Origin: Neoarius graeffei
Lineage: Eukaryota > Chordata > Actinopteri > Siluriformes > Ariidae
Length of the DNA: 64,000 nt
Direction: 5' to 3'
NCBI RefSeq assembly: GCF_027579695.1
Contig: NC_083571.1
Location: 36,813,943-36,877,942 of the forward strand
The translations under genes were made by a program, and so were the position numbers. Below are positions 22,490 to 34,090 of the stretch, piece by piece (position 1 is the first letter of the stretch; each line of letters begins with the position of its first letter). The notes under the pieces are model-generated. The model did not search any database. It had not been told where the DNA came from and saw nothing but the letters and a program-made list of their open reading frames with translations.

Positions 22490-22755
22490 TGAAATCGCAC
22501 ATACCGGAAGTGACGTCTTCGGCGCTCTGCTACGCCCGTACCGTTATTCGGGTCCAAGTGCAGGTCATAAGCGACATTTCCATAAATACTGGAGAGGACT
22601 GGACTCTTGTGTGGTTTATAAACGCTCCGGAGGAATCAGAAGGAGCTGAAGGATGCGGACTGCACTGAGGAGGAGATGAGCGGCTCGTCTTCATCACAAA
22701 CACCTTCATCTCCATCAGCACTGAGAGCGTTACTGTAAAAGCCTCCGGCAGCAGC
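22490..22755 (+). promoter_or_regulatory. tspan5 promoter and 5' leader
   Basis: CCGGAAGTGACGTC at 22504-22517 combines an ETS core with a cAMP-response/ATF core, a common TATA-less promoter arrangement. The sequence becomes GC-rich with several CpG between here and the start codon. The position of the transcription start is inferred only from distance to the ATG at 22756. Confidence 0.5.
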
Positions 22756-25700
22756 ATGTCCGGGAAACACTTTAATGTGCATGAAGTCGGCTGCTGTATT
22801 AAATACTTCATCTTCGGATTTAATATAATATTCTGGGTCAGTTCAATTACTTGACTGCTTTAAAAATTCAGCCATCTCTTGGTTACACTTAAAATTCCTG
22901 TAAAAAAAAATATATATATATATTTGGTGTATTTAAGTGTGTGAAAATGATCTAACTGTTCCTCATGAAGGGGCGGAGTCTTGATGAGGATATTTGCATA
23001 TTGGTGATATATGACGTCAAAGTGTTGCGTTCCTGTATCTTTAATCTTTAATAAGTACACTCCTAAGGCAGCATAACTATACTAGGAGTTCAAATAATAA
23101 TAAACAAACTACCCATCCATTATCTCATCTCATCTCATCTCATTATCTCTAGCCGCTTTATCCTGTTCTACAGGGTCGCAGGCAAGCCGGAGCCTATCCC
23201 AGCTGACTATGGGCGAAAGGCGGGGTACACCCTGGACAAGTCGCCAGGTCATCACAGGGCTGACACATAGACACAGACAACCATTCACACTCACATTCAC
23301 ACCTACGCTCAATTTAGAGTCACCAGTTAACCTAACCTGCATGTCTTTGGACTGTGGGGGAAACCGGAGCACCCGGAGGAAACCCACGCGGACACGAGGA
23401 GAACATGTAAACTCCTCACAGAAAGGCCCTCGCCGGCCACGGGGCTCGAACCCGGACCTTCTTGCTGTGAGGCGACAGCGCTAACCATTACGCCGCCGTG
23501 TTCCTGTATCTTTAATCTTTAATAAGTATACTCCTAAGTCAGCATAACTATACTAGGAGTTCAAATAATAATATACAAACTATCCATCCATTATCTGTTG
23601 CCGCTTATCCTGTTCTACAGGGTCGCAGGCAAGCTGGAGCCTATCCCAGCTGACTACGGGCGAAAGGCGGGGTACACCCTGGACAAGTCGCCAGGTCATC
23701 ACAGGGCTGACACAGAGATAAACAACCATCCACACTCACATTCACACCTACGGTCAATTTAGAGTCACCAGTTAACCTAACCTGCATGTCTTTGGAGGAA
23801 ACCAGAGCACCCGGAGGAAACCCACGCAGACACGGGGAGAACATGCAAACTCCACACAGAAAGGCCTTCACGAGCCGCTGAGCTCGAACCCGGACCTTCT
23901 TGCTGTGAGGCGACAGCGCTAACCACTACGCCGCCGTGTTCCTGTATCGTTAATCTTTAATAAGTATACTCCTAAGTCAGCATAACTATACTAGGAGTTC
24001 AAATAATAATATACAAACTATCCATCCATCCTCTGTAGCCACTTATCCTGTTCTACAGGGTCGGAGGCAAGCTGAAGCCTATCCCAGCTGATTATGGGCG
24101 AGAGGCAGGGTACACCCTGGACAAGTCACCAGGTCACACTTACAGTCAATTTAGAGCCACCAATTAGCCTAACCTGCATACCTTTGGAGGAAACCCACGC
24201 AGACACGGGGAGAACATGTAAACTCCACACAGAAAGGCCCTCGCCAGCCACTGGGCTGAAACCCAGGACCTACTTGCTGCAAGGCAACAGTGCTAACCAC
24301 TACACCGCCGTGTTCCTGTATCTTTAATCTTTAATAAGTATACTCCTAAGTCAGCATAACTGTTCTAGGAGTTCAAGTAATAATAATAATATACAAACTA
24401 CTGATAATAAATTATATAAAATGTGTGTATATGTAATAAAGTTTCGTATCGTAGTGTAAAAAGGAAGTGATACATGACTTGGGGGTTATTTTAATAAAGT
24501 GTGTGTTTATTTGTTCCTCAGCTGCTGGGCGTGGCCTTCTTGTCTGTCGCTTTATGGGCCTGGAGTGAGAAGGTGAGGATTTAATTTTCCACAGACAGCG
24601 AGGCTGAATTCCAAATTACATAGAATTATTCACAGTAGGTGCTCACTGTACAGGGAATAGCGTACTTCTGTCTGTCTTTTAGGGTGTTCTGTCCAACATC
24701 TCATCCATCACAGATCTGGGTGGGTTTGACCCTGTGTGGTTGTTCCTGGTCGTGGGGACGGTGATGTTTGTGCTCGGCTTCGCTGGTTGCATCGGCGCCC
24801 TGAGAGAAAACTCGTTCCTGCTGAAGTTTGTGAGTCTCTGTGCACTTTGATTCCATCTTCAGCACAAAGGAGTTTACGCTTATTCACTTAACTGAGAACA
24901 GAACATAAGAACACGACTCGTTTCATGGAACATTAACTGTAACCGTAAACGGATATAAAGTACGATGTTAACTGTAAAAACGGCGTTTGGATTGATGTTC
25001 TAATTTGAATCGTATAAAATATGTTTACATTAGTGCTGTCAGAAATGTCGCGTTATTAACGCGTTAACTTGACTCAATTTTAACAGCGATAATTTTTTTT
25101 ATCGCGAGATTAACGCTCTGTGACATGATGTAGGTTTTTCATAAGCTTTTGAAACTGCCAGGAACTTGGAACAGAGACTTTGCTTAGAAAAACGATAGCA
25201 GCTAGCCACGCCCTGCACAGCCAGAGTCCTCTGCCCTCCTCCCTCAAAGAACCAGCGCGGGCAGGGCGCGCTAGTAGAGATGGGATTTATGGCTCTTTGA
25301 TGGGATCCGCATCTTTGTGAGCCGTTCTTTGAAAAGAGCCGTTCAAAAGACTGGCTCATTTGGCTCTTTTTAAATATTTATTCAGTTTTAAGAAGACAGC
25401 GTCTAAAGAAGCCAGATCCCTCTGAACTGTAAACTCAATGCTATCCCAGAAATCCTTCCTGTAATATGCAAATTTGGCCGCCTCTGATTGGACAGCGCGA
25501 CGCATCAACAGGCAGAAAGTGTAAAAGTACAAAATGTGTTAAGTGAGCTGAAACAGTAAAGATCAGATTCAATGCAATATTTATCAACGAACAACTTAAA
25601 GTTAATATAATAGTGTACTTTATATTATAATCAAGCATGTCAAGCCTACCGTCACTGTGTAACCTGTCTCTCTGATAGACTAACTCAAGCAGTAGATCAC

Positions 25701-27090
25701 TTCACTCATGGTTCTCTTGTTAGTCTCGGGACGAAGAGCCACGGTGCTCAGCTTAGGTTTCAGTTTGCAGTGGCTGTGTCAAGACGTGTTATGCTTTGCA
25801 ATAAGAAAAACATTGGTACAAAACAAGCCCATTCACTTTTTTATGCTGGTAAGAGAATTACAATGGTTTTTCGTGTGACAAAAATGTGCGATTAAATTGC
25901 GATTAATCTCGAGTTAACTATGACAGTCGCGACATTAATCGCGATTAAATATTTTAATCGTTTGACAGCACTAGTTTACATGCATGATTTGATTCTCTGT
26001 TATGAATTCTTCTCATTTTTTTCCTCCGCTCCAGTTTTCCGTGTTTTTGGGAATCATCTTCTTCCTGGAGCTAACCGCCGGAGTCCTGGCCTTCGTCTTT
26101 AAGGACTGGATCAAAGATCAGCTCAAGTTCTTCATCAATAACAACATCCGAGCATACCGAGACGACATCGACCTGCAGAACCTCATCGACTTCACGCAGG
26201 AATATGTGAGAACATCTGACTTTTATTATGATTCATTATCTTTACATATTACTCGTCTCCATCGTGACAGGATTACATGCTTTTTTGCGTGCGTGTGCGT
26301 ACAGTGGGAGTGCTGCGGCGCGTACGGACCTGAGGACTGGAACCTGAACATCTACTTTAACTGCACTGACACCAACCTGAGCCGAGAGAGGTGTGGAGTT
26401 CCCTTCTCCTGCTGCACTAAAGACCCTGCTGTGAGTCACACACAAATCGCACGATGAATTACATCACCAGCTGAAAGCCGAGGACGTTAACAGGAAGTGA
26501 CGCGGCTCTCCTTTATTGTTTGTTTATTTCTCTCTCTGTGTGTGCAGGAGGATGTAATAAACACTCAGTGTGGTTACGACATCCGAGCTAAAGCTGTGAG
26601 TGCACACACACATGCACACGCCCTCCTCTCCATCACCATAGACCTGCTGTGTGAATTCTGATTGGCTGGGTGTGTTTGAGGAAGCCCCGCCTCTCAGCTC
26701 TCCACAATCCTCCACTCTAGAGCACCATTAAATATAAGAGCCAATCAGGTTCCAGTATGCAAACTCAGACCATGGAGCACCAGCATTTTCCATAGGAAGG
26801 GGGTGGAGCTTATAGAGCAGGGGGGCGGTTTGATTCTGCATATTCACATTTTTTTGACGACCAAAAGTATTGGCATCTCAGTGCCTTTATCCGTCTCATG
26901 ACGGTCTTTTTTTCAGGTCTGAGTGATTGTTGTTTCTTGTTTGGTGTGTGTTTGTGTCTGTGTGTGTAGGACTCGGAGCAGAAGACCTTCATCTACACTA
27001 AAGGCTGTGTACCGCAGTTTGAAAAATGGCTGCAGGAGAATCTGACAGTGGTGGCTGGAATCTTCATAGGAATCGCCCTGCTGCAGGTGT

Positions 27091-27142
<52 letters not shown>

Positions 27143-27294
27143 ACGTGCATGCACGTGCATGTGTGTGTGTGTGTGTGGTTGAAAGCATTCCTAATCATCA
27201 TCTTTTGTTTTGAAATTTCTTCCTTCAGATTTTTGGGATTTGTTTGGCTCAGAACCTGCTGAGTGACATCGAGGCTGTGAGGGAAAGCTGGTAG
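22756..27294 (+). CDS. tspan5: Tetraspanin-5, complete (eight coding exons)
   Basis: Exons: 22756-22836, 24522-24572, 24683-24829, 26035-26205, 26305-26430, 26548-26595, 26970-27086 and 27229-27294. All borders are phase 0 with GT-AG, giving 268 residues, the length of mammalian TSPAN5. It is a four-pass membrane protein of the C8 tetraspanin group, which escorts the protease ADAM10 to the cell surface and so affects Notch signalling. Visible features: a short N-terminus [14 protein letters not shown] with palmitoylatable Cys, TM1 and TM2, the GRLEN-like GALREN after TM2, TM3 ([19 protein letters not shown]), the large loop with C-C-G at 153-155, P-F-S-C-C at 183-187, a DTQCG-type NTQCGYD and TKGC, then TM4 and a short tail ending RESW. 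The start is the first ATG in exon 1. TSPAN17 is the nearest alternative, but [12 protein letters not shown] and [13 protein letters not shown] favour TSPAN5. Confidence 0.93.
23118..23497 (-). mobile_element. V-SINE-type SINE (array unit 1)
   Basis: Full length with tail repeats (CATCT)n, head nearly consensus. Confidence 0.9.
23590..23934 (-). mobile_element. V-SINE-type SINE (array unit 2)
   Basis: Recognisable throughout, with short deletions in the middle and centre blocks. Confidence 0.88.
24027..24307 (-). mobile_element. V-SINE-type SINE (array unit 3)
   Basis: The most diverged and shortest of the three, missing the TCATCACAGGGCTGAC segment. Confidence 0.85.
25031..25973. mobile_element. 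hAT-type non-autonomous transposon
   Basis: The ends are TAGTGCTGTCAGAAATGTCG and ...GTTTGACAGCACTA, with an exact 8-bp target duplication GTTTACAT (25023-25030 and 25974-25981). Both ends carry ATTAACGCG/ATTAATCGCG subterminal repeats. It sits in tspan5 intron 3. An internal part with repeated GGCTCTTT/AAAGAGCC (25290-25370) resembles another hAT end and may be a nested piece. Confidence 0.82.
27087..27177. repeat. (GT)n microsatellite in tspan5 intron 7
   Basis: The donor GTGTGT is the beginning of the repeat. The run is interrupted by GCACGTGCATGCACGTGCATG. Confidence 0.9.
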
Positions 27295-27302
27295 GAGCTG
27301 TA

Positions 27303-27305
<3 letters not shown>

Positions 27306-27366
<61 letters not shown>
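27306..27366. repeat. (GT)n microsatellite in the tspan5 3' untranslated region
   Basis: About 30 GT units begin 12 bp after the tspan5 stop codon. Confidence 0.93.
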
Positions 27367-27367
<1 letters not shown>

Positions 27368-27465
27368 ATGCATGCAACAGCGCAGTCGTTTGAGAATTTC
27401 AGTGTATTTTTGTGTTTTGTAAATGTAGCATTGGAGAATTTAAATCCTGCCTGACAACTGATGTC

Positions 27466-28630
27466 TCATCTCATCTCATTATCTCTAGCCGCTTTATCCT
27501 GTTCTACAGGGTCGCAGGCAAGCTGGAGCCTATCCCAGCTGACTACGGGTGAAAGGCGGGGTACACCCTGGACAAGTCGCCAGGTCATCACAGGGCTGAC
27601 ACATAGACACAGACAACCATTCACACTCACATTCACACCTACGGTCAATTTAGAGTCACCAGTTAATAGGGCTGAACGATCTATCGTTTTCAACCGAAAA
27701 TCGCGATCTCAGACAACACGATTTTGGGATCGTCAAAGCCGCGGTTTTTCTCAGTGCTTCTAAACTGACCCATGTTTTGTTTCGTCAATAAATTGTCCTC
27801 ATTTTTTACACTACAGACAAAAAAAAATTACGTTCAGGAAAGCCTTGTGGCACTCAGTGTGAAAGAATTTTGTGAATATCTCCTTCCGTTTTCGTGTAAA
27901 TCCCCGTTGTTTGGAGGGAGCGCTGTGAGGAAAAAGTGCGCGGGTGGGGAAGGGGCTGCTCTCTCTCTCTCTCACACACAGGAGGGAGGGGCCCTGCAAT
28001 AGCGACTGCTACAGCCACTGCATCACTCTTATTTCCCACAGGGGAATTGTTGGCTGTAGTTATAATTTATAATGCTTATTTACATTCTTTTACAAAAGTG
28101 CAATATTTTGATGCTGCTGAGCCATTGGTCAACCTTTTTTTTTATGTCTGATATGTTGTAGATGGGAAAAGTAAAAGAAGCAAAAGTTTACTTAAGAAAG
28201 ATGGCTCTCTTTTTATTATTTTAAGTTATTATAACGTTCCTCAGGCACTCAATGTTAATAAACAGGCCTACATTTGAAATCTGTTGACCTCAGTTTTCAT
28301 TCTTGCATTAGCTTTATGGAATTCATTGTATTAATTAATTTGCACTGAAACTTGATTTAAAGAAAAAAAATCGTGGTTGAAATCAAAATCGCAATATCTG
28401 CCAGAAAAATCGCAATTCAGTTTTTTCTTAAAATCGTTCAGCCCTACCAGTTAACCTAACCTGCACGTCTTTGGACTGTGGGGGAAACCGGAGCACCCAG
28501 AGAAAACCCACACGGACACGGGGAGAACATGCAAACTCCGCACAGAAAGGCCCTCGCCGGCCACGGGGCTCGAACCCAGGCCTTCTTGCTGTGAGGCGAC
28601 AGCGCTAACCACTACACCACCGTGCCGCCC
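27466..28630 (-). mobile_element. V-SINE-type SINE split by a hAT insertion
   Basis: The tail half is at 27466-27666 and the head half at 28447-28630. The outer target duplication ACAACTGATGTC is exact (27454-27465 and 28631-28642). Removing the insert and one copy of its own 8-bp duplication restores a continuous SINE. Confidence 0.95.
27667..28446. mobile_element. hAT-type non-autonomous transposon (780 bp)
   Basis: The ends TAGGGCTGAACGATC and GATCGTTCAGCCCTA-type inverse are flanked by the exact 8-bp duplication CCAGTTAA (27659-27666 and 28447-28454). AAATCGCGA/TCGCAATTC subterminal repeats are present. No transposase was seen. Confidence 0.9.
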
Positions 28631-28642
28631 ACAACTGATGTC

Positions 28643-28714
28643 ATAATGAAAATTATAGCAACCGGCCAATCAGCAGCTCCGATTGGTCAAATACACACAC
28701 TTGATGAAACTGCA

Positions 28715-28766
<52 letters not shown>

Positions 28767-30870
28767 AAAAGAAAGTGTTTCTAACGTTTCATCTCTTTTC
28801 ATGGTTCCAGTTTGTTCACTTGACCTGTTGAAGCCACCGTCGCCTCAGCGTCCTGTCGAGGGAAGAAGACTTTTCACTTTCATTTTTATTTCTAAAACAC
28901 TTTAAATTCCTCTCCGTGTGTCACTTTGTAAACCGTACCATCGAGCCGCGTGCGAGTGTCTAATTCCTCTAATCCAGACATCACTGCAGTTCCAGCACTG
29001 ACCACAAGGCGTAGTGGTAGAGTCTGTAGTGTCACGCGTGTGATGTAGAAGTTAAGAAATATTCCTTTTTAAAAATGAACACGTGTGAGGTAAAAAAAAA
29101 TTTACACACCTCTGTCACTCATCACAATTAACTGACATAACTAACTGTGTTTCATTCGTTAATTTTAAACTTTGCTAACAGCTAACGGAAGCTTATGAAG
29201 ACCAGCTAGCATCATGCTAACAGCGCAAATTACCTCACACTTTTTTTTTTCCCCATTTATAAAAACAGCTGTAATTTAGTCGAGATTTTAACTTTTCATG
29301 AATTAGCAAACTTAAGTCTCGGATTTCGGTATCGTAATGGTCAGACGATTCCGCTAACTGTAAGCAACGTTAAAAGCTCCATTTGAGGTAAATAAAAAAA
29401 AAAGACTTGCATAACTAATTTAGTTCGCTAACTGAATTTCTTTTTGTCTCTGTGACATAAACCTCTGCTTTTCATACTAGGAAGCTACAATGATGGCGCT
29501 TGTTTTAAGATCAGATATGTATATTGTGTATAAATAGGTTAATTTCAGAGCACTGCTTTTATGTTTTTGTTTTTTGTGTGTTTTAATTGCTAACTAAATC
29601 TGTTCAAAGTGGCAGTATAAGAATTGCTGCATGTGTACTGGAATAATAATAATAATATTATTATTATTATTAGCATAAATGCACCTAGTATCAACAGCTA
29701 GCGCTTTAAGATAATTATAATGATGAAAATATTCGACAGTGTGTCTCATTTGTGTTTACATTGTGTTTAATAAGTCTGGAAAATTAATCCGGACTTCATC
29801 GTAAATTCAGACTTCTAAATTTAACTGCAGTCTTTTGATTACTTCTGGTATGACTAGCGATAGAGATGCTAACTATGCTAACGTGTTAAGCTGAATAGCA
29901 GAAATAAAGTTAGTTATCTATAAGAGCAATTAAGTTTTTTTTTTTTTACTTGAAACTGAGGCCATTTTTGTCGAAAATTACAAGTGATTCATAAATAATT
30001 AGTGAACATTTTTAAATTTTATATCTTAAGTGTGTGATTCGGTGCATTAGCATGAAAACACGTTTGGGCGCAAAATCTATTCAAACTGAATATTTTTAAA
30101 TAAAAAGCATTGATAGTAGGTGCCTTGTTGTTGTAGTTCTTTAGGTATGTCAGTATGAATTTAATATTATAGCTATCGAAATGTTCTGAATCTTTTTCAT
30201 GCTAGCTGTATGAGGGAGTAATTTTGAACTTACTGGATTTTCTGGGCTATAAGATGCATCATTGTTATCGTCGTTGTTGTGGGGTTTATTGGTAAATTAG
30301 ACAAATAAGATATGTACACATTATAAATAAGATGTTAAAGCCCATTAGTGTTATCGTAACACACCTGTTTATTAAGATTATGTTGAGGTTAAATTGCACT
30401 ACTGTTAGCTTGGTGCTAATCGAAAATAAAATTGGTGGCAAAATGCCCATACCAGCAGGTGGGGATTTAGTGTGGTGTCGTGTTTACTGTGGAGCAAGTT
30501 ATAGTCCAGAAAATATGGTAAATTAGCGTATCTAAGTAGAGCTGAGAGAGGCATATAGTTTTGCTTTTGACGCACATTGGGAACACGAATATAAATAACT
30601 GAAAGTGTTAATGTTGTGTTTTTTATAAGAATGAAGTAAATCTAACTCCAGCACTTGTGTTTAACAGGGTTTTTTCTCTTCAAAGGTTCTCATTGCTTGT
30701 GTGTTGTTGTGGTTGATGTGATATAAGTCTCTTCACAGTATTGTGTTTAAGCGTATAAGCTATTCTCCTCCACCCGGTGAGTGGTGTGAACAATAAAGTT
30801 TGATATGTTTTGGTAAAAGTGTGTTTCCTGTTTGTAATAGCCGAGTTACACACAATGATGTGTTTCTAAG
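28643..30870. other. tspan5 3' flank, perhaps partly untranslated region
   Basis: AT-rich sequence without exon-like frames. AATAAA signals occur at several places, including 30792. Whether the tspan5 transcript reaches this far cannot be told here. It contains an (ATA/TAT) near-palindrome at about 29643-29671. Confidence 0.45.
28717..28766. repeat. (CTTT)n microsatellite
   Basis: Twelve CTTT units, uninterrupted. Confidence 0.95.
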
Positions 30871-30875
30871 GACAC

Positions 30876-31200
30876 TTAAAGGCCACACCTCCTTCACTGA
30901 GACTGACAGGCACAGAGACCAGAAAGATACAGAGACCACGCCTCCTTCATTAACACTGAGGGGTTCAAAGGCCACACCTCCATTAACACTGGGAGATACA
31001 GAGGCCACACCTCCTTCATGAACACTGGGAGATACAGAGACCACGCCCCCTTCATTAACACTGAGAGATACAGAGGCCATGCCTCCTTCATTAACACTGA
31101 GGGGTTCAAAGGCCATGCCTCCATTAACACTGAGAGATACAGAGGCCACACCTCCTTCATGAACACTGAGAGATACAAAGGCCACACCTCCTTCATTAAC
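30876..31200. repeat. 39-bp minisatellite, first array
   Basis: About eight units of a ~39-bp repeat with the core CAGAGGCCACACCTCCTTC-ATTAACACTGAGAGATA. Some units are 3 bp short. It is separated from the larger array by 31201-31413. Confidence 0.93.
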
Positions 31201-31413
31201 ATTCTACATCCTTCTTATTGTTTGTTTGATGAAGTTTTGAAAAGCAATAAACAGCAATTAAGTTAGCGTTTACAGATGTGCTGATTTGGTTATTATTATT
31301 ATTATTATTATTATTAATAATAAACACCAAAACTGTAATAAGACTAGGGCCTAATATTCAGTAGCATATGCATGTAGATAATAAAGTGTCTAACACTTGT
31401 AATAAGTAATAAC
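31201..31413. repeat. Spacer sequence, copy A
   Basis: The sequence from ATTCTACATCCTTCTTATTG to AATAAGTAATAACA occurs again, diverged, at 33869-34090. It includes a (TTA)n run and AATAAA. Confidence 0.85.
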
Positions 31414-33087
31414 ATTAACACTGATGGATACAGAGGCCACGCCTCCTTTATTAACACTGATGGATATAGAGGCCACAGCTCCTTCATTAACACAGAGATA
31501 CAGAGGCCATGCCGCCTTCATTAACACTGATGTATACAGAGGCCACGCCTCCTTCATTAACACTGGGAGATACAGAGGCCACACCTCCTTCATTAACACT
31601 GAGAGATACAGAAGCCATGCCCCTTCATTAACACTGATGGATACAGAGGCCAAGCCTCCTTCATTAACACTGGAAGATAGAGGCCATGCCGCCTTCATTA
31701 ACACTGATATATTCAGAGGCCATGCTTCCTTCATTAACACTGATAGATACAGAGATCATGCCTCCTTCCTTAACACTGAGAGATACAGAGGCCATGCCCC
31801 CTTCATTAACACTGGGAGATACAGAGGCCATGCCTCCTTCATTAACACAGAGGTACAGAGGCCATACATCCTTCATTACCACTGATGGATACAGAGGTCA
31901 AGCCTCCTTCATTAACACTGGAAGATAGAGACCACACCGCCTTCATTAACACTGATATATTCAGAGGCCATGCCTCCTTCATTAACACTGGGAGATACAG
32001 AGGCCACATCTTCATTAACACTGAGAGATACAGAAGCCATGCCCCCTTCATTAACACTGATGGATACAGAGGCCATACATCCTTCATTAACACTGATGGA
32101 TACAGAGGCCAAGCCTCCTTCATTAACACTGGAAGATAGAGGCCACACCGCCTTCATTAACACTGATATATTCAGAGGTCATGCTTCCTTCATTAACAAT
32201 GATGGATACAGAGGCCATGCCTCCTTTATTAACACTGATGGATAAAGAGGCCACGTCTCCTTCATTAACACTGAGAGATAGAGGCCATGCCTCCTTCATT
32301 AACACTGATATATTCAGAGGTCAAGCCTCCTTCATTAACACTGAGAGATACAGAGGCCACGCCTCCCTCATTAATACTGATGGATACAGAGGCCACGTCT
32401 CCTTCATTAACACTAATAGATACAGAGGCCACGCCTCCTTTATTAACACTGATGGATACAGAGGTCACGCCTCCTTCATTAACACTGATAGATACAGAGG
32501 CCACACCTCCTTCATTAACACTGATATATACAGAGATCATTCCTCCTTCATTAACACTGATAGGTACAGAGACCATGCCTCCTTCATTAACACTGGGAGA
32601 TACAGCGGCCACACCTCCTTCATTAACACTGATATATACAGAGACCACGCCTCCTTCATTAACACTGATAGGTACAGAGGCCACGCCTCCTTCATTAACA
32701 CTGAGAGATACAGAGGCCACATGTCCTTCATTAACACTAATAGATACAGAGGCCATGCCTCCTTTATTAACACTGATGGATACAGAGGCCACGCCTCCAT
32801 CATTAACACTGATAGACACAGAGATTATGCCTCCTTCATTAACACTGATATATACAGAGATCATTCCTCCTTCATTAACACTGATAGGTACAGAGGCCAC
32901 ACCTCCTTCATTAACACTGATACAGAGGCCACATCTCCTTCATTAACACAGACACAGAGATTATGCCTCCTTCATTAACACTGATAGGTACAGAGATCAT
33001 GCCTCCTTCATTAACACTGATAGATAGAGAGATTATGCCTCCTTCATTAACACTGATAGATAGATAGAGAGGCCACGCCTCTTTCAC
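31414..33087. repeat. 39-bp minisatellite, main array (~43 units)
   Basis: The unit is ACTGATGGATACAGAGGCCA-CGCCTCCTTCATTAAC, mostly 39 bp and sometimes 36. Variants at three or four positions (GATGGA/GATATA/GATAGA/GAGAGA; CACGCC/CATGCC) recur in blocks. Because 39 is a multiple of three and units lack stops in several frames, long false ORFs of up to 265 codons appear on both strands. Confidence 0.96.
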
Positions 33088-33719
33088 CATGATAGTACTG
33101 ATTATTCATAGGATTACTCAACTTCAGAAATGAATCTTCAGTTCCTGAATTAGCTGAAGTGCACTTCCTTACATGAATCTCCTCAGGTGGGGAAGCAGCG
33201 TGGGTAATCCGGGGATTAGGAGCTGCTGTTCATCCCTAATCCACCTCCATTCAAACAAGATTCAGTTTCACCGTCTTGACTCGGCATTATGTCTGCTCCG
33301 AGAAAAGTCTCACCTAAAGCCAGTATCAGTTATTCTGAGTATCACTTAGAATCTTTTCCAATCATATTTAATTTAAGTAATTAAAAGCATCATTATCTAA
33401 TCAAATCCATTATTATCTCATTTATGATGCACTGAATCATTTAGGAAAGAATAATTATTTATTTGAATCCCTTCTCATCTACTGTTTGATGTATTGAATT
33501 ATTTACAAAAGAATCATTATCTAATGGATCGAATTAATGATGCACTGAATAATTTAGGAGAGAATCATTTTTTTTAAAATTGTGTGATACATTAATGTAT
33601 TACAGTGTGATAGATGTGAATATATTTAATATTGTTTGCTACAAAAGCCCCAGTGAGGTGTTTTATAACAGTGCTAGGCTACATGACCTTGTCTAGGACA
33701 GGAAAAGGACAGAAAGAAG

Positions 33720-33722
<3 letters not shown>

Positions 33723-33757
<35 letters not shown>
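33723..33757. repeat. (GA)n microsatellite
   Basis: An uninterrupted GA run of about 17 units. Confidence 0.93.
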
Positions 33758-33760
<3 letters not shown>

Positions 33761-33868
33761 TCCCTCCTCTTCTTTGATTCCTGGCTGTGTCTCAGTCCTG
33801 ATCCATGTTGACTGAGAGGCAACTCAGGAGTCGGACAGTCCCAAGGTAAAACGACTTTCTTCTTTATT

Positions 33869-34090
33869 ATTCTACAGCCTTCTTATTGTTTGTTTGATGA
33901 AGTCCTAAAGAGCAATAAACAGCAATTAAGCAATGAAGTTAGCAATTACAAATGTACTGATTTTATTATTAATAATAATAATAATAATAATAATAATCAT
34001 CACCAAAATTTTAATAAGACTAGGGCCTAACATTCAGAAGCATATGCATGTAGATCATAAACTGTCTAATACTTGAAATAAGTAATAACT
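33869..34090. repeat. Spacer sequence, copy B
   Basis: Diverged direct copy of 31201-31413 (shared CTTCTTATTGTTTGTTTGAT and GACTAGGGCCTAA blocks), lying beyond the far side of the minisatellite. The (AAT)n tract is inverted in composition relative to copy A. Confidence 0.82.

Larger units (their letters stand above)
23030..24403. repeat. Tandem array of SINE plus ~85-bp flank
   Basis: The segment GTTCCTGTATCTTTAATC ... CTAGGAGTTCAAATAATAAT appears four times (about 23030, 23500, 23938 and 24311). The four copies are separated by three minus-strand SINEs of decreasing completeness. Unit length falls from about 470 to 437 to 371 bp. It lies wholly in tspan5 intron 1. Confidence 0.88.

Noticed and set aside
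27026-27373. Cys/Val- or His/Thr-repeat proteins
   Set aside because: Translations of (GT)n/(CA)n microsatellites overlapping tspan5 exon 7 and the 3' UTR.
28811-28830. Extra 3' exon of tspan5 after an acceptor-like TTCCAG
   Set aside because: The reading frame already ends at 27294 at the family's normal length. Nothing requires another coding exon.
32181-32978. 265-codon reading frame and similar long frames on both strands
   Set aside because: They are by-products of a 39-bp minisatellite whose unit is 13 codons long. No start context, splice structure or recognisable domain.
30876-33087. CRISPR-like array
   Set aside because: Units are contiguous with no unique spacers, and the DNA is vertebrate.
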